Assembly: GCF_014856545.2 (NCBI RefSeq)
Contig: NZ_CP109811.1
Location: 3,218,001-3,282,000, forward strand
DNA: 64,000 bases
Origin: Mesobacillus jeotgali
Lineage (GTDB): Bacteria > Bacillota > Bacilli > Bacillales > Cytobacillaceae
Direction: 5' to 3'
The notes under the pieces are model-generated. The model ran no database searches. It worked only from the letters and a program-made list of their open reading frames with translations, and was not told the DNA's origin. Positions 1 through 9,239 of the stretch are shown here, in pieces (positions within the stretch are counted from its first letter, which is position 1; every line of letters starts with the position of its first letter). A program made the position numbers and the translations under genes.

Positions 1-24
1 CACGGAAAAAAGTTTTAAAGAATT

Positions 25-54
25 GAAAAAACCGCCATTTTTTTACAAGGCGGT
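25..54 (-). terminator. Rho-independent terminator of the SDR/hydrolase operon
   Basis: ACCGCC at 31-36 pairs with GGCGGT at 49-54. On the minus strand the stem is followed by a run of six T (25-30). It lies just downstream of the SDR stop codon. Confidence 0.75.
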
Positions 55-91
55 CATGAAAGGTATTCATTTTGAACAGATAATCGACGGC

Positions 92-884
92 TTATTTCTG
101 GTTGAAAACTCTTTTGCCAAAAAGTTCAAAGGTACGGGGGAACAGCGAGTAGACAATGCTGCCAGGACTCATCCAGCGCGGCAGGTTGATTTCACGTGTT
201 CTCGTCATCATGCGGTTGACCACTTGTTTCGCCACGTATTCAGGCTGCAGCATAAAACGTTTTACATTTTTAACATAGGTTCCCTGTTTATCCGCGACGT
301 CAAAAAAGTTCGTAGCAATTGGACCCGGATTGACTGAAGTGACATAGATATTATCATCAGCAACCTCCATCCGCAGGCTGTTCGTATACCCAAGCACGGC
401 ATGCTTTGTTGCCGAATAAACACTTGACTTAGGTGTGGCAATCTTGCCAGCCTGGGAAGCAATATTGATAATATGGCCGCTTCGCCTCTGCTTCATGGCA
501 GGCAGAACCATCGAAGTGCAGGCCATCAAGCCGACGACATTGACATCAAACATCGTTTTGATATCTTCAATTTTCGCTTCATGAGCATAATCAAAAATAC
601 CGAAGCCGGCATTGTTGACCAATATATCAACGTAGCGGATATCCGTAAGCACTTCTGAGAAAACCCGCTTGATTGCTTCAGGGTCAGACACATCCAACTG
701 CTGGGCATGGACATTGATGGCATACTTTGATTGTAGTTCTTTTTTTTAAACTCTCAAGTTTATCGATACTCCGGGCCAGAAGGACGAGATTCGCTCCGCG
801 CGCAGCGCAAAGCCTGGCAATCTCAGCACCAATCCCCCCAGAGGCACCAGTAATAATAATATTTTTTCCTTTCAAGGATGACAT
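92..884 (-). pseudogene. yqjQ: Short-chain dehydrogenase/reductase (YqjQ-like), frameshifted
   Basis: An NAD(P)-dependent oxidoreductase of the classical SDR family; its substrate is unknown. The N-terminal part (684-884) has the Rossmann motif TGASGGIG. The C-terminal part (from about 740 down to 92) has NNAG, the catalytic Ser in INIASQAG and YSATK (Tyr-x-x-x-Lys). The two parts are in different frames. The junction is a run of eight A on the coding strand (plus-strand T at 740-747); seven would restore one continuous protein of about 263 residues. It follows the hydrolase gene by 11 nt and so lies in the same operon, as yqjP-yqjQ do in B. subtilis. All catalytic residues remain, so the break is either recent or a sequencing error in a homopolymer. 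Confidence 0.8.
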
Positions 885-895
885 CGTCTTTCACC

Positions 896-1861
896 TCATT
901 TTGCTGTATAAACGAAGGATGTACCTTCTTCCCTGAATGAAATTGCGTCCAGGGCTTGTAAATAATCAAGCTGGCCGACTGTTTCCGAAATGGTCAGATT
1001 CAGTTCGCGCTCGTACACAGTCGGGAAGAGCAATTTGCAAATCCCAAAAACAGTGAGTTCCCTGCCTTCAAGCATCCCCCTTACTTGCAACGCCCTGTCA
1101 TGCTGGCGAGCCAGCCTTTTTTCGATCAGGCTATGTAATTCTGTTATCTCCGTCCCATGTCCGGTGTATACTAGCCCAATTGGGTACTCCTGCAGCTTTT
1201 TTAGTGTTGCATTATATTGGACCAGCGGCTTTGGTCTTTCACTTTCGCCTGGCAGCGGCGGCTCAAGCAATGGATTCGGCGAGATCCCTGCAAGGACCGT
1301 ATCCCCTGCAATCATTGTCCCATCTTTTTCACGCAAGAGCACAATATGGCTCTGGGCATGTCCCGGTGTCTCGATCACCCTCCATCCTGGCAGTGCCGGA
1401 GGAACATCATTTTCCTGGATAGTCCCTGTCAATGAACGATCGCAAGAAAATACTAATGTCTTTTTCATCACTTTCATCGAAGGCACAAAATATGGCTCTG
1501 GTATGGCTGATTGCAAAAAGAATTTCTCATAGAATTCTTTATGCTCCTTTTCAAATTCCGAAGTCCTGTTAATCCACCTTTCATTCAGGTGATGGCCATG
1601 TACAGCAAGATCTGGTGAAAAGTAATCCAGCATTCCCACATGATCTGGATGGTCATGAGTCAAGATAACCTGCTCGATATCGTCGGGCTTCAATTTTAAA
1701 TCGGACAGCTGGGACTTGAACGACTCCCAGGAATCCTCTGTTTTCGTTCCCGCGTCAACAAGTGTCAATCGGTCCCCTTTTATTAAATATGCGTTCACAT
1801 CACCAACCGGGAAAGGCGTCGGCAAAGTCAGTTTGGCAATTCCATCTTTCCATTCAGCCAT
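896..1861 (-). CDS. yqjP: MBL-fold metallo-hydrolase (YqjP-like)
   Basis: A 321-residue member of the metallo-beta-lactamase fold, probably a cytosolic zinc-dependent hydrolase such as a glyoxalase II-like thioesterase; the true substrate cannot be told. The metal-binding motif THDHPDH is present, with a further His in the ETPGHAQSH segment, the Asp of AGDTVL, and a late His in TGHGTE. A winged-helix-like C-terminal extension follows. I chose the ATG at 1861 because GGGGTG lies 10 nt upstream; a TTG 18 nt earlier would add six residues but overlaps that site. The first gene of a two-gene operon with the SDR. Confidence 0.8.
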   Translation of the reverse strand: MAEWKDGIAKLTLPTPFPVGDVNAYLIKGDRLTLVDAGTKTEDSWESFKSQLSDLKLKPDDIEQVILTHDHPDHVGMLDYFSPDLAVHGHHLNERWINRTSEFEKEHKEFYEKFFLQSAIPEPYFVPSMKVMKKTLVFSCDRSLTGTIQENDVPPALPGWRVIETPGHAQSHIVLLREKDGTMIAGDTVLAGISPNPLLEPPLPGESERPKPLVQYNATLKKLQEYPIGLVYTGHGTEITELHSLIEKRLARQHDRALQVRGMLEGRELTVFGICKLLFPTVYERELNLTISETVGQLDYLQALDAISFREEGTSFVYTAK

Positions 1862-1890
1862 ATTATCTATACACCCCAAAACATTATTTT

Positions 1891-1919
1891 TCTATAAGGT
1901 AAAGTGATTGTTTGTTCAA
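1891..1919 (-). promoter_or_regulatory. Putative sigma-A promoter for yqjP-yqjQ
   Basis: On the minus strand TTGAAC (1914-1919) is followed after 17 nt by TATAGA (1891-1896), about 30 nt before the start codon. Confidence 0.5.
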
Positions 1920-2046
1920 TAAATCATTCAACTTTATTGGTCCTGGTATTTTTTCAATATAAAATTAAGTTTACCTTTAAAGCGGAAAAATGTCATTATT
2001 TTCGGATTGTATTTTCAGAAAAAACTAAAAATTATTCAAATACTAC

Positions 2047-2076
2047 TTGACATAAGGGTTGTCTTTCTTGCATAAT
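2047..2076 (+). promoter_or_regulatory. Sigma-A promoter of the proC T-box transcript
   Basis: A perfect TTGACA (2047-2052) is followed after 18 nt by CATAAT (2071-2076). Transcription would begin near 2083, just upstream of the T-box leader. Confidence 0.65.
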
Positions 2077-2099
2077 CACTATTAAAATTTCGTAAAATC

Positions 2100-2348
2100 T
2101 TAAAAAGCATTCGAGCAAGATCAGTAGACAGGAATGGTGTCAGAGAGTGGAGTCCACCGGCTGAAAGGCTCCGCCGCCCTCTTCATGTTGAACCCTACCT
2201 TGCGAGCTGCCAGGCAAACCTGGACGTATACCGGCGTTAACGGATGTTGAGCTGCACTTTTTCGGCACTGGCTGAAGAAGTGAATGAAGGTGGTACCACG
2301 GAAGCATGGCCTTTCGTCCTTTTTGGGATGAAGGGCCTTTTTGTTTTT
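2100..2348 (+). promoter_or_regulatory. T-box riboswitch (tRNA-Pro sensing) upstream of proC
   Basis: The hallmark T-box AAGGTGGTACCACG is at 2287-2300. It is followed by a terminator hairpin, with 5' arm GGCCTTTCGTCC (2308-2319), 3' arm GGGATGAAGGGCC (2325-2337) and a T-rich tail (2338-2348). In the upstream stem I the sequence TTGAACCCTACC (2188-2199) offers a proline specifier codon, CCT at 2194-2196 (or CCC at 2193-2195). The TGGT bulge suits a tRNA with an A discriminator, as tRNA-Pro has. T-boxes on proline synthesis genes are known in Bacillus. Uncharged tRNA-Pro should favour antitermination and so raise ProC. Confidence 0.9.
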
Positions 2349-2412
2349 CCGATGTAAGCACTGGCTCTTTCAGTGGCAAAACAGAACATCAAATTTTATG
2401 GAGGCGATCTTG

Positions 2413-3258
2413 ATGAAGAAGCTTGTTTTTGTTGGGGCAGGTTCGATGGCAGAAGCGATGATTTCCGGAATAGGGGCAAGCGGGCTTCTTCCGGGAGAGC
2501 AGATCTGGGCCACGAATAAACAGGATACTGACAGATTAAAATCACTGGAGCAGAAATATGGAATAAAGGCGACATATGATTTGGAAATGCTTTTTAAAGA
2601 TGCGGATGCAATCGTCCTGGCAATGAAACCGAAGGACGCAGCCGCAGCGGTTGGGGAAATCAAATCCTATTTACCTGAAGGGATGCTGATCATTTCGGTC
2701 CTCGCTGGCGTCTCGATTGCCGCAATTGAAACAGCTGCAGAGAAGTCCCTGGCAGTGGCAAGGGCAATGCCAAACACCTCGGCTGCGATTGGCAAATCGG
2801 CAACTGCGCTGGCAGTGAACTCCAATGTGAGTGAAGCGCAAAAGATGCTGATACAGGAGCTTTTTAACACAATCGGCCTGACAACAATCGTTGAGGAATA
2901 TCAGCTTGATGCCGTCACAGGCCTATCAGGAAGCGGTCCTGCCTATATATATTACCTTGTCGAAGCGATGGAACAAAGTGCCGCTGAAATCGGTCTGGAT
3001 AAGCAAACAGCAAAGCAGCTGATTATCCAGACGCTGCTGGGGGCCGCCGAAATGCTGACGAAGTCGGATAAGGAGCCTGCCCAGCTCCGCTTTGAAGTGA
3101 CCAGCCCGGGAGGTACGACTGAAGCAGGAATCAGCATTCTTGAGCAGCATGGCGTCCAATCTGCTTTCGTATCCTGCATCAAGGAAGCCACAGCTCAATC
3201 AAGAAGGCTGGGCCATCTGCTGGGAAATGAACTTGCAGCAGCAAACCGTCCGCTTTAA
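2413..3258 (+). CDS. proC: Pyrroline-5-carboxylate reductase
   Basis: A 281-residue enzyme that reduces 1-pyrroline-5-carboxylate to L-proline with NAD(P)H, the last step of proline synthesis. The N-terminal Rossmann motif is GAGSMAEAMISG. The dimerisation domain has the family signature VTGLSGSGPAYIYY and the loop SPGGTTEAG. The start at 2413 follows GGAGG (2400-2404) by 8 nt; the upstream in-frame extension runs through the leader and is not coding. Its T-box leader makes it a proline-responsive biosynthetic gene, matching B. subtilis proI next to namA and yqjP. Confidence 0.95.
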   Translation: MKKLVFVGAGSMAEAMISGIGASGLLPGEQIWATNKQDTDRLKSLEQKYGIKATYDLEMLFKDADAIVLAMKPKDAAAAVGEIKSYLPEGMLIISVLAGVSIAAIETAAEKSLAVARAMPNTSAAIGKSATALAVNSNVSEAQKMLIQELFNTIGLTTIVEEYQLDAVTGLSGSGPAYIYYLVEAMEQSAAEIGLDKQTAKQLIIQTLLGAAEMLTKSDKEPAQLRFEVTSPGGTTEAGISILEQHGVQSAFVSCIKEATAQSRRLGHLLGNELAAANRPL

Positions 3259-3274
3259 AAATTGCAAATGCCCT

Positions 3275-3308
3275 CCCTGTTTCTCTACAATGGAGAAAAA
3301 CAACAGGG
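3275..3308 (+). other. Intercistronic hairpin before the glycosyltransferase
   Basis: CCCTGTT (3275-3281) and AACAGGG (3302-3308) form a stem with an inner TTCTC/GAGAA pairing. There is no T tail. The 3' arm overlaps the likely ribosome binding site of the next gene, so folding could limit its translation; that effect is inferred. Confidence 0.4.
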
Positions 3309-3316
3309 ACGTGTAG

Positions 3317-4465
3317 ATGTTGCTTCTAACCTTACTGTCTTTAACTTTAATCATCTGGATTTTGGCGACAATCGATGCCTTGATTGGTTTTAGGAAAATG
3401 GATTCCCTCGAAAAGGCTGAGGTTGCCGGCCATGGACAAAAGCTTAGCGTCATCGTGGCTGCCAGGAATGAAGAAGAACATATTTCCCAAAGCATTCGCA
3501 CCCAGCTGAACCAAACCTACAAAAATACCGAGTGGATCCTGGTCAATGACCGTTCCGAGGATGATACTGGCAAAATGATGGAACACCTGAAAAGCTCTGA
3601 TTCGAGAATTAGAGTGATCCATATCGAAAGTTTGCCAGAAGGGTGGCTCGGCAAGAACTACGCACTCTATAAAGGCTGCCAGCGCGCGACAGGGAACCTG
3701 CTCTTATTTACAGATGCTGATGTTTTGTACCATCCCGAGGCTTTTGCAAAAGCGGTTGGCTATTTTGAGAAACATGACCTTGATCATTTAACCGCAGCAC
3801 CGAACCTTAGTGCAAAGCCGTTCTGGCTGAAGGCCTTTGTTGCTTTCTTCTTATTCGGCTTTTCCTATTACAAGAGACCCTGGCTCGGCAATAATCCACG
3901 CTCAAAAACCGGAGTCGGCATCGGAGCATTCAATATGATCACCCGGTCGGCCTATGAAAAAGTCGGCACACATGAATATATAAGGATGCGGCCCGATGAT
4001 GACTTGCAGCTGGGAATGATGATTAAGCGAATAGGTCTCAAGCAGCGGATTGTCACGGCTATGACACTCATTGAAGTGGAATGGTACCAAAGCCTGAAGG
4101 AAGCTTTAGCAGGACTGGAGAAGAACACCTTTGCCGGCCTCCACTATCGGATCAGCATGGTGCTATTTTCGGTGTTCGGCGTCTTTGTATCCCAGGTCGT
4201 GCCGTTCTTCACTCTTTTTTCAAATAATCAGGCAGTCGCCATTTTAAGTGCTGTCAATCTTATATTCCTGGCTTTCCTTTATGTGATGGTAACAAAGAAG
4301 ATGACCCGCTTTTCACCATGGATGTTCTTTGTCCTTCCCTTCACTGCCCTGATATTCATTTTCTCCATCCTGAGAGCCAGCTACCTTACATTTAGAAGAG
4401 GCGGCATTATCTGGCGCGGAACGAAATATACGCTTGCGGAATTAAGAAAAAACACATTGCGGTGA
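3317..4465 (+). CDS. Membrane-bound family 2 glycosyltransferase
   Basis: A 382-residue membrane glycosyltransferase. An N-terminal anchor (about residues 1-20) is followed by a GT-A catalytic domain with SVIVAARNEEEHI, ILVNDRSEDDT, the metal-binding FTDADV and a late RPDDDLQLG. At least three hydrophobic segments lie near the C-terminus (about residues 275-365). This layout resembles hopanoid- or carotenoid-linked glycosyltransferases and related uncharacterised Bacillus proteins; donor and acceptor are unknown. The start follows GGGACGTG closely. It lies 58 nt downstream of proC and could be cotranscribed, though no functional link to proline is evident. Confidence 0.75.
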   Translation: MLLLTLLSLTLIIWILATIDALIGFRKMDSLEKAEVAGHGQKLSVIVAARNEEEHISQSIRTQLNQTYKNTEWILVNDRSEDDTGKMMEHLKSSDSRIRVIHIESLPEGWLGKNYALYKGCQRATGNLLLFTDADVLYHPEAFAKAVGYFEKHDLDHLTAAPNLSAKPFWLKAFVAFFLFGFSYYKRPWLGNNPRSKTGVGIGAFNMITRSAYEKVGTHEYIRMRPDDDLQLGMMIKRIGLKQRIVTAMTLIEVEWYQSLKEALAGLEKNTFAGLHYRISMVLFSVFGVFVSQVVPFFTLFSNNQAVAILSAVNLIFLAFLYVMVTKKMTRFSPWMFFVLPFTALIFIFSILRASYLTFRRGGIIWRGTKYTLAELRKNTLR

Positions 4466-4544
4466 GTACAATTTTTCCTTTCCTCAGGAAGCCCTGTTAT
4501 ACTAAAAATATATTTTGGATTTCGAAATAAAAGGAGGCTTCCCG

Positions 4545-5567
4545 ATGGAAAAGAAATTATTTTCCCCTTATAAAATTAAAGATTTAACTCTAAAAAACAG
4601 AATCGTCATGGCACCGATGTGTATGTACTCATGTGAAAAAGAAGATGGGATTGTTACAGACTTTCATATGACACACTATGTAAGCCGTGCTGTCGGCCAG
4701 GTGGGCCTGGTCATTCTTGAGGCAACGGCGGTTACTCCTCAAGGTCGGATTTCCCATCAGGACCTGGGAATCTGGAGCGATGAGCATGTGCCCGGCCTGA
4801 CAGCTTTGACGGAACAAATCAAGCAGAGTGGTGCGGCCGCTGGTATCCAGCTGGCACATGCCGGCCGAAAAGCAGCATTGCGTGATGAAATCATCGCCCC
4901 TTCTGCTTTAGCTTTTGACGAGAAGTATAAAGAACCGAAGGCTATGACGGTTGAGGAAATCAAGGAAACGGTCGAGGCGTTCAGGCTGGCTGCCGAGAGG
5001 TCTAAGCGCGCTGGCTTTGATGTCATCGAAATCCACGCTGCACATGGATATTTGATCAACCAGTTCCTCTCTCCGCTAACAAATAAACGGGATGACGAAT
5101 ACGGCGGCACTGCCGAGAACCGCTTCCGCTTCCTTCGGGCAATCCTTGAAGAGGTAAAAACCGTATGGGATGGACCTCTGTTTGTCCGGGTTTCCGCATC
5201 CGACTATCATGAAGAAGGCCTGACTGTCGATGATTACGTAACCATTGGTGCATCGCTAAAGGAATTGGGCGTTGACTTGATTGATGTCAGCTCAGGTGCT
5301 GTTGTACCAGCCAGAATCCATGCTTACCCAGGCTACCAGGTTAAATTCGCTGAAAAAATCAAGCATGAAGCCGATATAGCTACCGGCGCGGTTGGATTGA
5401 TCACGACCGGAATACAGGCAGAAGAAATCCTGCAAAATGATCGCGCTGAGCTGATTTTCATCGCCCGCGAACTCTTGCGCGATCCATACTGGCCAAGAAC
5501 AGCAGCCAAGGAGCTTGGTACAAGCATCGAATCACCTAAGCAATATGAACGAGGATGGATTTTTTAA
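4545..5567 (+). CDS. namA: NADPH dehydrogenase, old yellow enzyme (YqjM/NamA)
   Basis: A 340-residue FMN-dependent ene-reductase that reduces activated C=C bonds of alpha,beta-unsaturated aldehydes, ketones and nitro compounds with NADPH. It follows B. subtilis YqjM closely from end to end. Visible features are PMCMYS near residue 25 (the Cys that tunes FMN in YqjM), QLAHAGRKA, the substrate-binding pair in HAAHGY, and the C-terminal phosphate-binding stretch ending [10 protein letters not shown], then QYERGW. AAGGAGG (4531-4537) lies 7 nt before the ATG at 4545. It is a probable detoxification enzyme in the cytosol and ends in a strong terminator. Confidence 0.95.
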   Translation: MEKKLFSPYKIKDLTLKNRIVMAPMCMYSCEKEDGIVTDFHMTHYVSRAVGQVGLVILEATAVTPQGRISHQDLGIWSDEHVPGLTALTEQIKQSGAAAGIQLAHAGRKAALRDEIIAPSALAFDEKYKEPKAMTVEEIKETVEAFRLAAERSKRAGFDVIEIHAAHGYLINQFLSPLTNKRDDEYGGTAENRFRFLRAILEEVKTVWDGPLFVRVSASDYHEEGLTVDDYVTIGASLKELGVDLIDVSSGAVVPARIHAYPGYQVKFAEKIKHEADIATGAVGLITTGIQAEEILQNDRAELIFIARELLRDPYWPRTAAKELGTSIESPKQYERGWIF

Positions 5568-5588
5568 GCTAAAACCAATATTATTCCT

Positions 5589-5634
5589 AAAGAGGCTTTT
5601 CCAGAGTATTACTTTGGGAGGCCTCTTTTCTTGC
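5589..5634 (+). terminator. Terminator of namA
   Basis: AAAGAGGC (5589-5596) pairs with GCCTCTTT (5621-5628), and an inner stem CCAGAG/CTTTGG lengthens the hairpin. A T-rich stretch follows. Confidence 0.75.
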
Positions 5635-5671
5635 TCTTTATCCTTCAATCTAATTCAATGTCATGACCTTT

Positions 5672-5983
5672 TATGACGGACATTTTCTTTCGTTTTTCAA
5701 GTACTTCTGTCCGTCATGACCTGGATGACGGACACTTTCTTGCGTTTTTCATGAATTTCTGTCCATCATGACCTGGATGACGGACACTTTCTTGTGCTTT
5801 TCATGAATTTCTGTCCATCATAGCCTGGATGACGGACACTTTCTTGCGTTTTTCATGAATTTCTGTCCGTCATGACCTGGATGACGGACAATTTCTTGTG
5901 CTTTTCATGAATTTCTGTCCGTCATGACCTGGATGACGGACACTTCCTGTCGCTTTTCATGAATTTCTGTCCGTCATACATTT
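5672..5983. repeat. 52-bp tandem repeat array A (six units)
   Basis: Six units begin at 5672, 5724, 5776, 5828, 5880 and 5932, exactly 52 bp apart. Each contains ATGACGGACA and, about 25 nt later, TGTCCGTCAT. These form a 10-bp inverted repeat within the unit, and across the unit boundary with only the 7-nt linker GACCTGG between. The array fills the convergent spacer between namA and the methyltransferase, between their two terminators, so it is probably hardly transcribed. Units differ at only a few positions. Confidence 0.95.
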
Positions 5984-6016
5984 AAAATGATTTTACTAAT
6001 GCAATGGACACCACAG

Positions 6017-6046
6017 AAAAAGAGGCTGTCATCCAAACAGCCTCTT
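6017..6046 (-). terminator. Terminator of the methyltransferase gene
   Basis: AAGAGGCTG (6020-6028) pairs with CAGCCTCTT (6038-6046). On the minus strand a T run follows the stem. Confidence 0.75.
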
Positions 6047-6069
6047 CTCCATACGGGTTAATCACTTTA

Positions 6070-6688
6070 TTAGACTTTTTTCAGTAAAATTCTCCGGTAC
6101 GTATTGCCGAACATAACTCCTTCATCTGAAATCAGCCTAACTCTCGCACTTTCCGTTTGGCTGATTTCCTCAAAGGATACGCCGATGTCCGTTCCAAGCA
6201 GTTTGATTACATGCCTGAAAGCTTTTTTGACAAAAGACAGCCCTTTGCCTGGCTGTGCAAATTTATCGAAAACGACCACCAGACCTTCCTTGCGGCAAAC
6301 TCTGATCATTTCGCCAAATGCTTTTGTGCTGTCAGGTACTACTGATAAGATCAAGCTTCCGATAACATAATCGAACGATCCATCGTTAAACTCAAGCTGT
6401 TGGGCATCCATTTTTAAAAAGGTGATCGACGAGCCTTCGAATTTCTCCTTCGCTTTTTGCAGCATATCCTCCGAGTAATCAATTGCCGTAATCTCCAATT
6501 GGTCATAAGGCAATCGATCAGATATCTGCCCCAGTGCCTGCGCCTACGAACAGTACCCTGTCCCCGGAACGGAAGTGAATCTCGTTGAACAGTATATCTC
6601 TCACTTTCGAAAATGGACCAGAATTGAAAATTTTATCATAAATCGGGGCCCAGCCCTTGTAAATGAGCTTATTCCAGGAATTGTTCAT
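6070..6688 (-). pseudogene. Class I SAM-dependent methyltransferase, frameshifted
   Basis: The gene starts at ATG 6688 behind GGAGAGG. It encodes about 56 residues (MNNSWNKLIYKGW..., ending LFVGAGTGADI, the SAM-binding motif I) before a TGA at 6518-6520. The reading resumes in another frame as DRLPYDQLEITAIDYSEDML and runs to 6070 with the acidic SAM-ribose contact and a conserved Rossmann tail. One added base or two missing bases near 6515-6525 explain the break. An intact product would have about 205 residues. Its methyl acceptor is unknown; the family includes small-molecule and quinone methylases. Confidence 0.75.
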
Positions 6689-6724
6689 GATATCCTCTCC
6701 GCATGAATCAGTTATGTGTAACCT

Positions 6725-8860
6725 CTATTTATCCTTGACTCTCAAAAGCCTCAAGCCATTCAGTGTGACAATCAGAGTCGCACCCATATCGGCGAAAATC
6801 GCGATCCACAGGGTGAGCCATCCAGGAATGACCAGCAGCAGTGCCAGCAATTTCACGCCGATTGAGAAGGCGATGTTCTGCTTGATGATTGCCAGTGTTT
6901 TACGGCTCAATTTAATCGTGAACGGCAGCTTTTTCAAGTCATCTGCCATCAGGGCGATATCGGCGGTTTCGAGTGCGGTATCAGTGCCCGCTCCTCCCAT
7001 CGCGACTCCGACCGTCGCAGCGGCGAGTGCAGGTGCATCATTAATGCCATCGCCGACCATCGCGACTTTTCCATGGTTTGTCTGCAAGTCTTTTACGAAA
7101 TTAAGCTTATCTTCAGGAAGTAAATCGGATTCTATATCCGTCACACCAGCCTGGCTGCCAATCGCAGCTGCGGTGCCTTTGTTGTCACCGGTCAGCATGA
7201 TGGTCTTTTCAATGCCAAGCTCATGCAGACGGGAAACCACTTCCCTGCTCGACTCTCTTACTTCATCTGCTACCGCGATTAATGCAAGCACTTCGGAATC
7301 GTTGCCTGCAACAATGACTGTTTTACCTTCAGACTGCAGGCGTGAAATTTCTTCAGCAGCCTCCGCAGGAATTCCACCTTCGACGTGTTCTTCAAGGTAT
7401 TTAGGACTGCCGATATAATAGACAATCCCGTCAACAGTTCCTTTTAATCCTTTACCGGTTACCGATGTGAAATCTTCAATCACTTTATCCATGTACGGTA
7501 CTGTGTCTGTGTCTGCCTTTCGGACAATAGCAGAAGCAAGTGGATGCTGTGATTTATTTTCAAGGGCGGCGATTACTGCAAAAAGAGCGCTTGAATTTTC
7601 TCCAGCTGAAAATTTGATATCAGTAACAGCCGGCACTCCTTTTGTCAGCGTCCCAGTCTTATCAAAGGCAACGGCTTTCAGCATGCCCATTTCCTCAAGG
7701 TGGACACCACCCTTTACAAGCACCCCATGTTTAGCGGCATTGCCAATCGCTGTCACAATTGAAACTGGCGTTGAAATGACCAGGGCGCACGGACAGCCGA
7801 CAACCAGGACGGCCAGGCCTTGATAAATCCACTCACTCCATCCTGCACCGAAGAAAAGTGGCGGTACAATAGCAACCAAAAATGCGACAAGGATAATAAT
7901 TGGCGTGTAATACTTGGCAAAGCGATCAACAAACGCCTGCGAAGGAGCTTTTTCCGCCTGTGCCTCTTCGACAAGGTGAATGATTTTCGCGATTGTGGTA
8001 TCATCGACCAGTTTAGTGATTTTAACGTCGATGAGACCTTCCCCATTCAGCGTGCCGGCAAACACTTCATCTCCTGCGCTCTTGTCAGCTGGAACAGATT
8101 CCCCTGTAATCGCCGCCTGGTTGACAGATGAGAATCCGGAAACTACTTCCCCATCCATGGCAATTTTCTCGCCTGGTTTTACAATCATGATATCGCCGAC
8201 TTCTATTTCATTTACATGGATGCTGTATTCCCTGCCATTCCGGCGGACAAGAGCTTCTTTTGGCGCGATATCCATTAACGAACGAATCGAAGCTCTTGCC
8301 TTATCCATTGAATATCTTTCAAGGACCTCACTAATCGCAAACAATATGACAACGACGGCACCTTCGCTCCACTCGCCAATGATGGCAGCCCCGATGATTG
8401 CAACAGTCATCAGTGCCCTCATGTCAAAATCGAGCTTTAGAAGATTCTTTATTCCACTTTTAAAAAGGGAGTAGCCACCTATCATAATCGCGCCCAGAAA
8501 TAATAGGATGGCGAGCAAACTATCTTCACCAAAATTAACCTGAAAAAAATACGCGGCAATGATCATCACTAAGCTGATCAATACCGTAGCATTTTCCTGC
8601 CAGAACGGCTTCTTTTTTTCAGGGATCATCTCTGCTTTATCCGGGTAAAGGCGCAGGTTCTCAAATGCTCCAGCTTGCTCCAGTTCCTCAATCGAGGCTT
8701 TACCGAAAACAGTCAGCTTGGAAGCGCCAAAATTTACTTTTGCATCAAAAACACCATCCAGGTGTTTTACGTTCTCTTCGAACTTTCCGGCACAGCTTGC
8801 TCAGGTGAAGCCCTGTACCCGATAAACTGTTTTATCGCCCGATTGCGCTGCTTCAGTCAT
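6725..8860 (-). CDS. cadA: Cd/Zn/Pb-type P1B ATPase CadA with in-frame UGA in the HMA domain
   Basis: A membrane efflux pump for divalent soft metals. The full reading starts at ATG 8860, behind AAGGAG and overlapping the cadC stop. It has 711 codons, with TGA at codon 20 (8801-8803). That codon sits where the HMA domain should have its first Cys: GFT-[TGA]-ASCAGKF against the family's GFTCxxC. After it 57 codons, the remainder of a normal HMA domain, stay open before the next Met. Then follow the membrane domain with the CPC motif (GCPCAL), the phosphorylation site DKTGT, the SQHP motif and the hinge GDGINDAP. A shorter product could start at Met 8629 without the HMA domain, though no good ribosome binding site is evident there. 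Alternatives are a nonsense mutation, a sequencing error or selenocysteine. Confidence 0.85.
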
Positions 8861-9221
8861 TCATATCCAACTCCTTTTGATGTTCAAACGCCAGGTGAAT
8901 CAATTGCTTCACATGGTCATCCACCAGTGAATAATACACAAGCTTCCCTTCTTTGCGGTATTTAGCCAGACCAAGATTCTTCAACAGCCTTAAATGGTGG
9001 GAAGCAGTAGCAGTGGACGAATTGACGACCGCAGCTACATCACAAACACAAAGCTCTTTGCCTACATATAGTGAGTATGCGATTTTAATCCTTGTTTCAT
9101 CTGATAAAGCCTTGAAAATTTTTGCGGCTTCAAATGTATTTTGTTCTTTCAGTTCAGCGGACACCTGTTCCACTTTTTCGTCATGGACGCAATTGACCTG
9201 GCAGACATCCTGCTCCTTCAA
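8853..9221 (-). CDS. cadC: ArsR/SmtB-family metal-sensing repressor CadC
   Basis: A 122-residue winged-helix repressor that leaves DNA when it binds Cd, Pb or Zn. It has the CadC signature: an N-terminal Cys pair (DVCQVNC) and ELCVCD in the core, which together form the alpha-3N metal site. The recognition helix segment is STATASHHLRLLKNLGL, followed by the wing RKEGKLVYYSL. I prefer the TTG at 9221, 6 nt after GGGGTG, as it gives an N-terminus like plasmid CadC; ATG 9239 would add six residues but abuts the operator. Its stop overlaps the cadA start (ATGACTGA), so the two are translationally coupled and CadC controls CadA. Confidence 0.9.
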   Translation of the reverse strand: MKEQDVCQVNCVHDEKVEQVSAELKEQNTFEAAKIFKALSDETRIKIAYSLYVGKELCVCDVAAVVNSSTATASHHLRLLKNLGLAKYRKEGKLVYYSLVDDHVKQLIHLAFEHQKELDMND

Positions 9222-9239
9222 TTTGCTCACCCCATTCAT

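Noticed and set aside
2140..2379. A 79-codon minus-strand ORF under the proC leader
   Set aside because: It lies wholly within the T-box riboswitch and its terminator; the RNA structure explains the sequence.
5672..5983. CRISPR array
   Set aside because: The whole 52-bp unit is conserved; there are no unique spacers between short repeats, and no cas genes are near. The same holds for the other four arrays.
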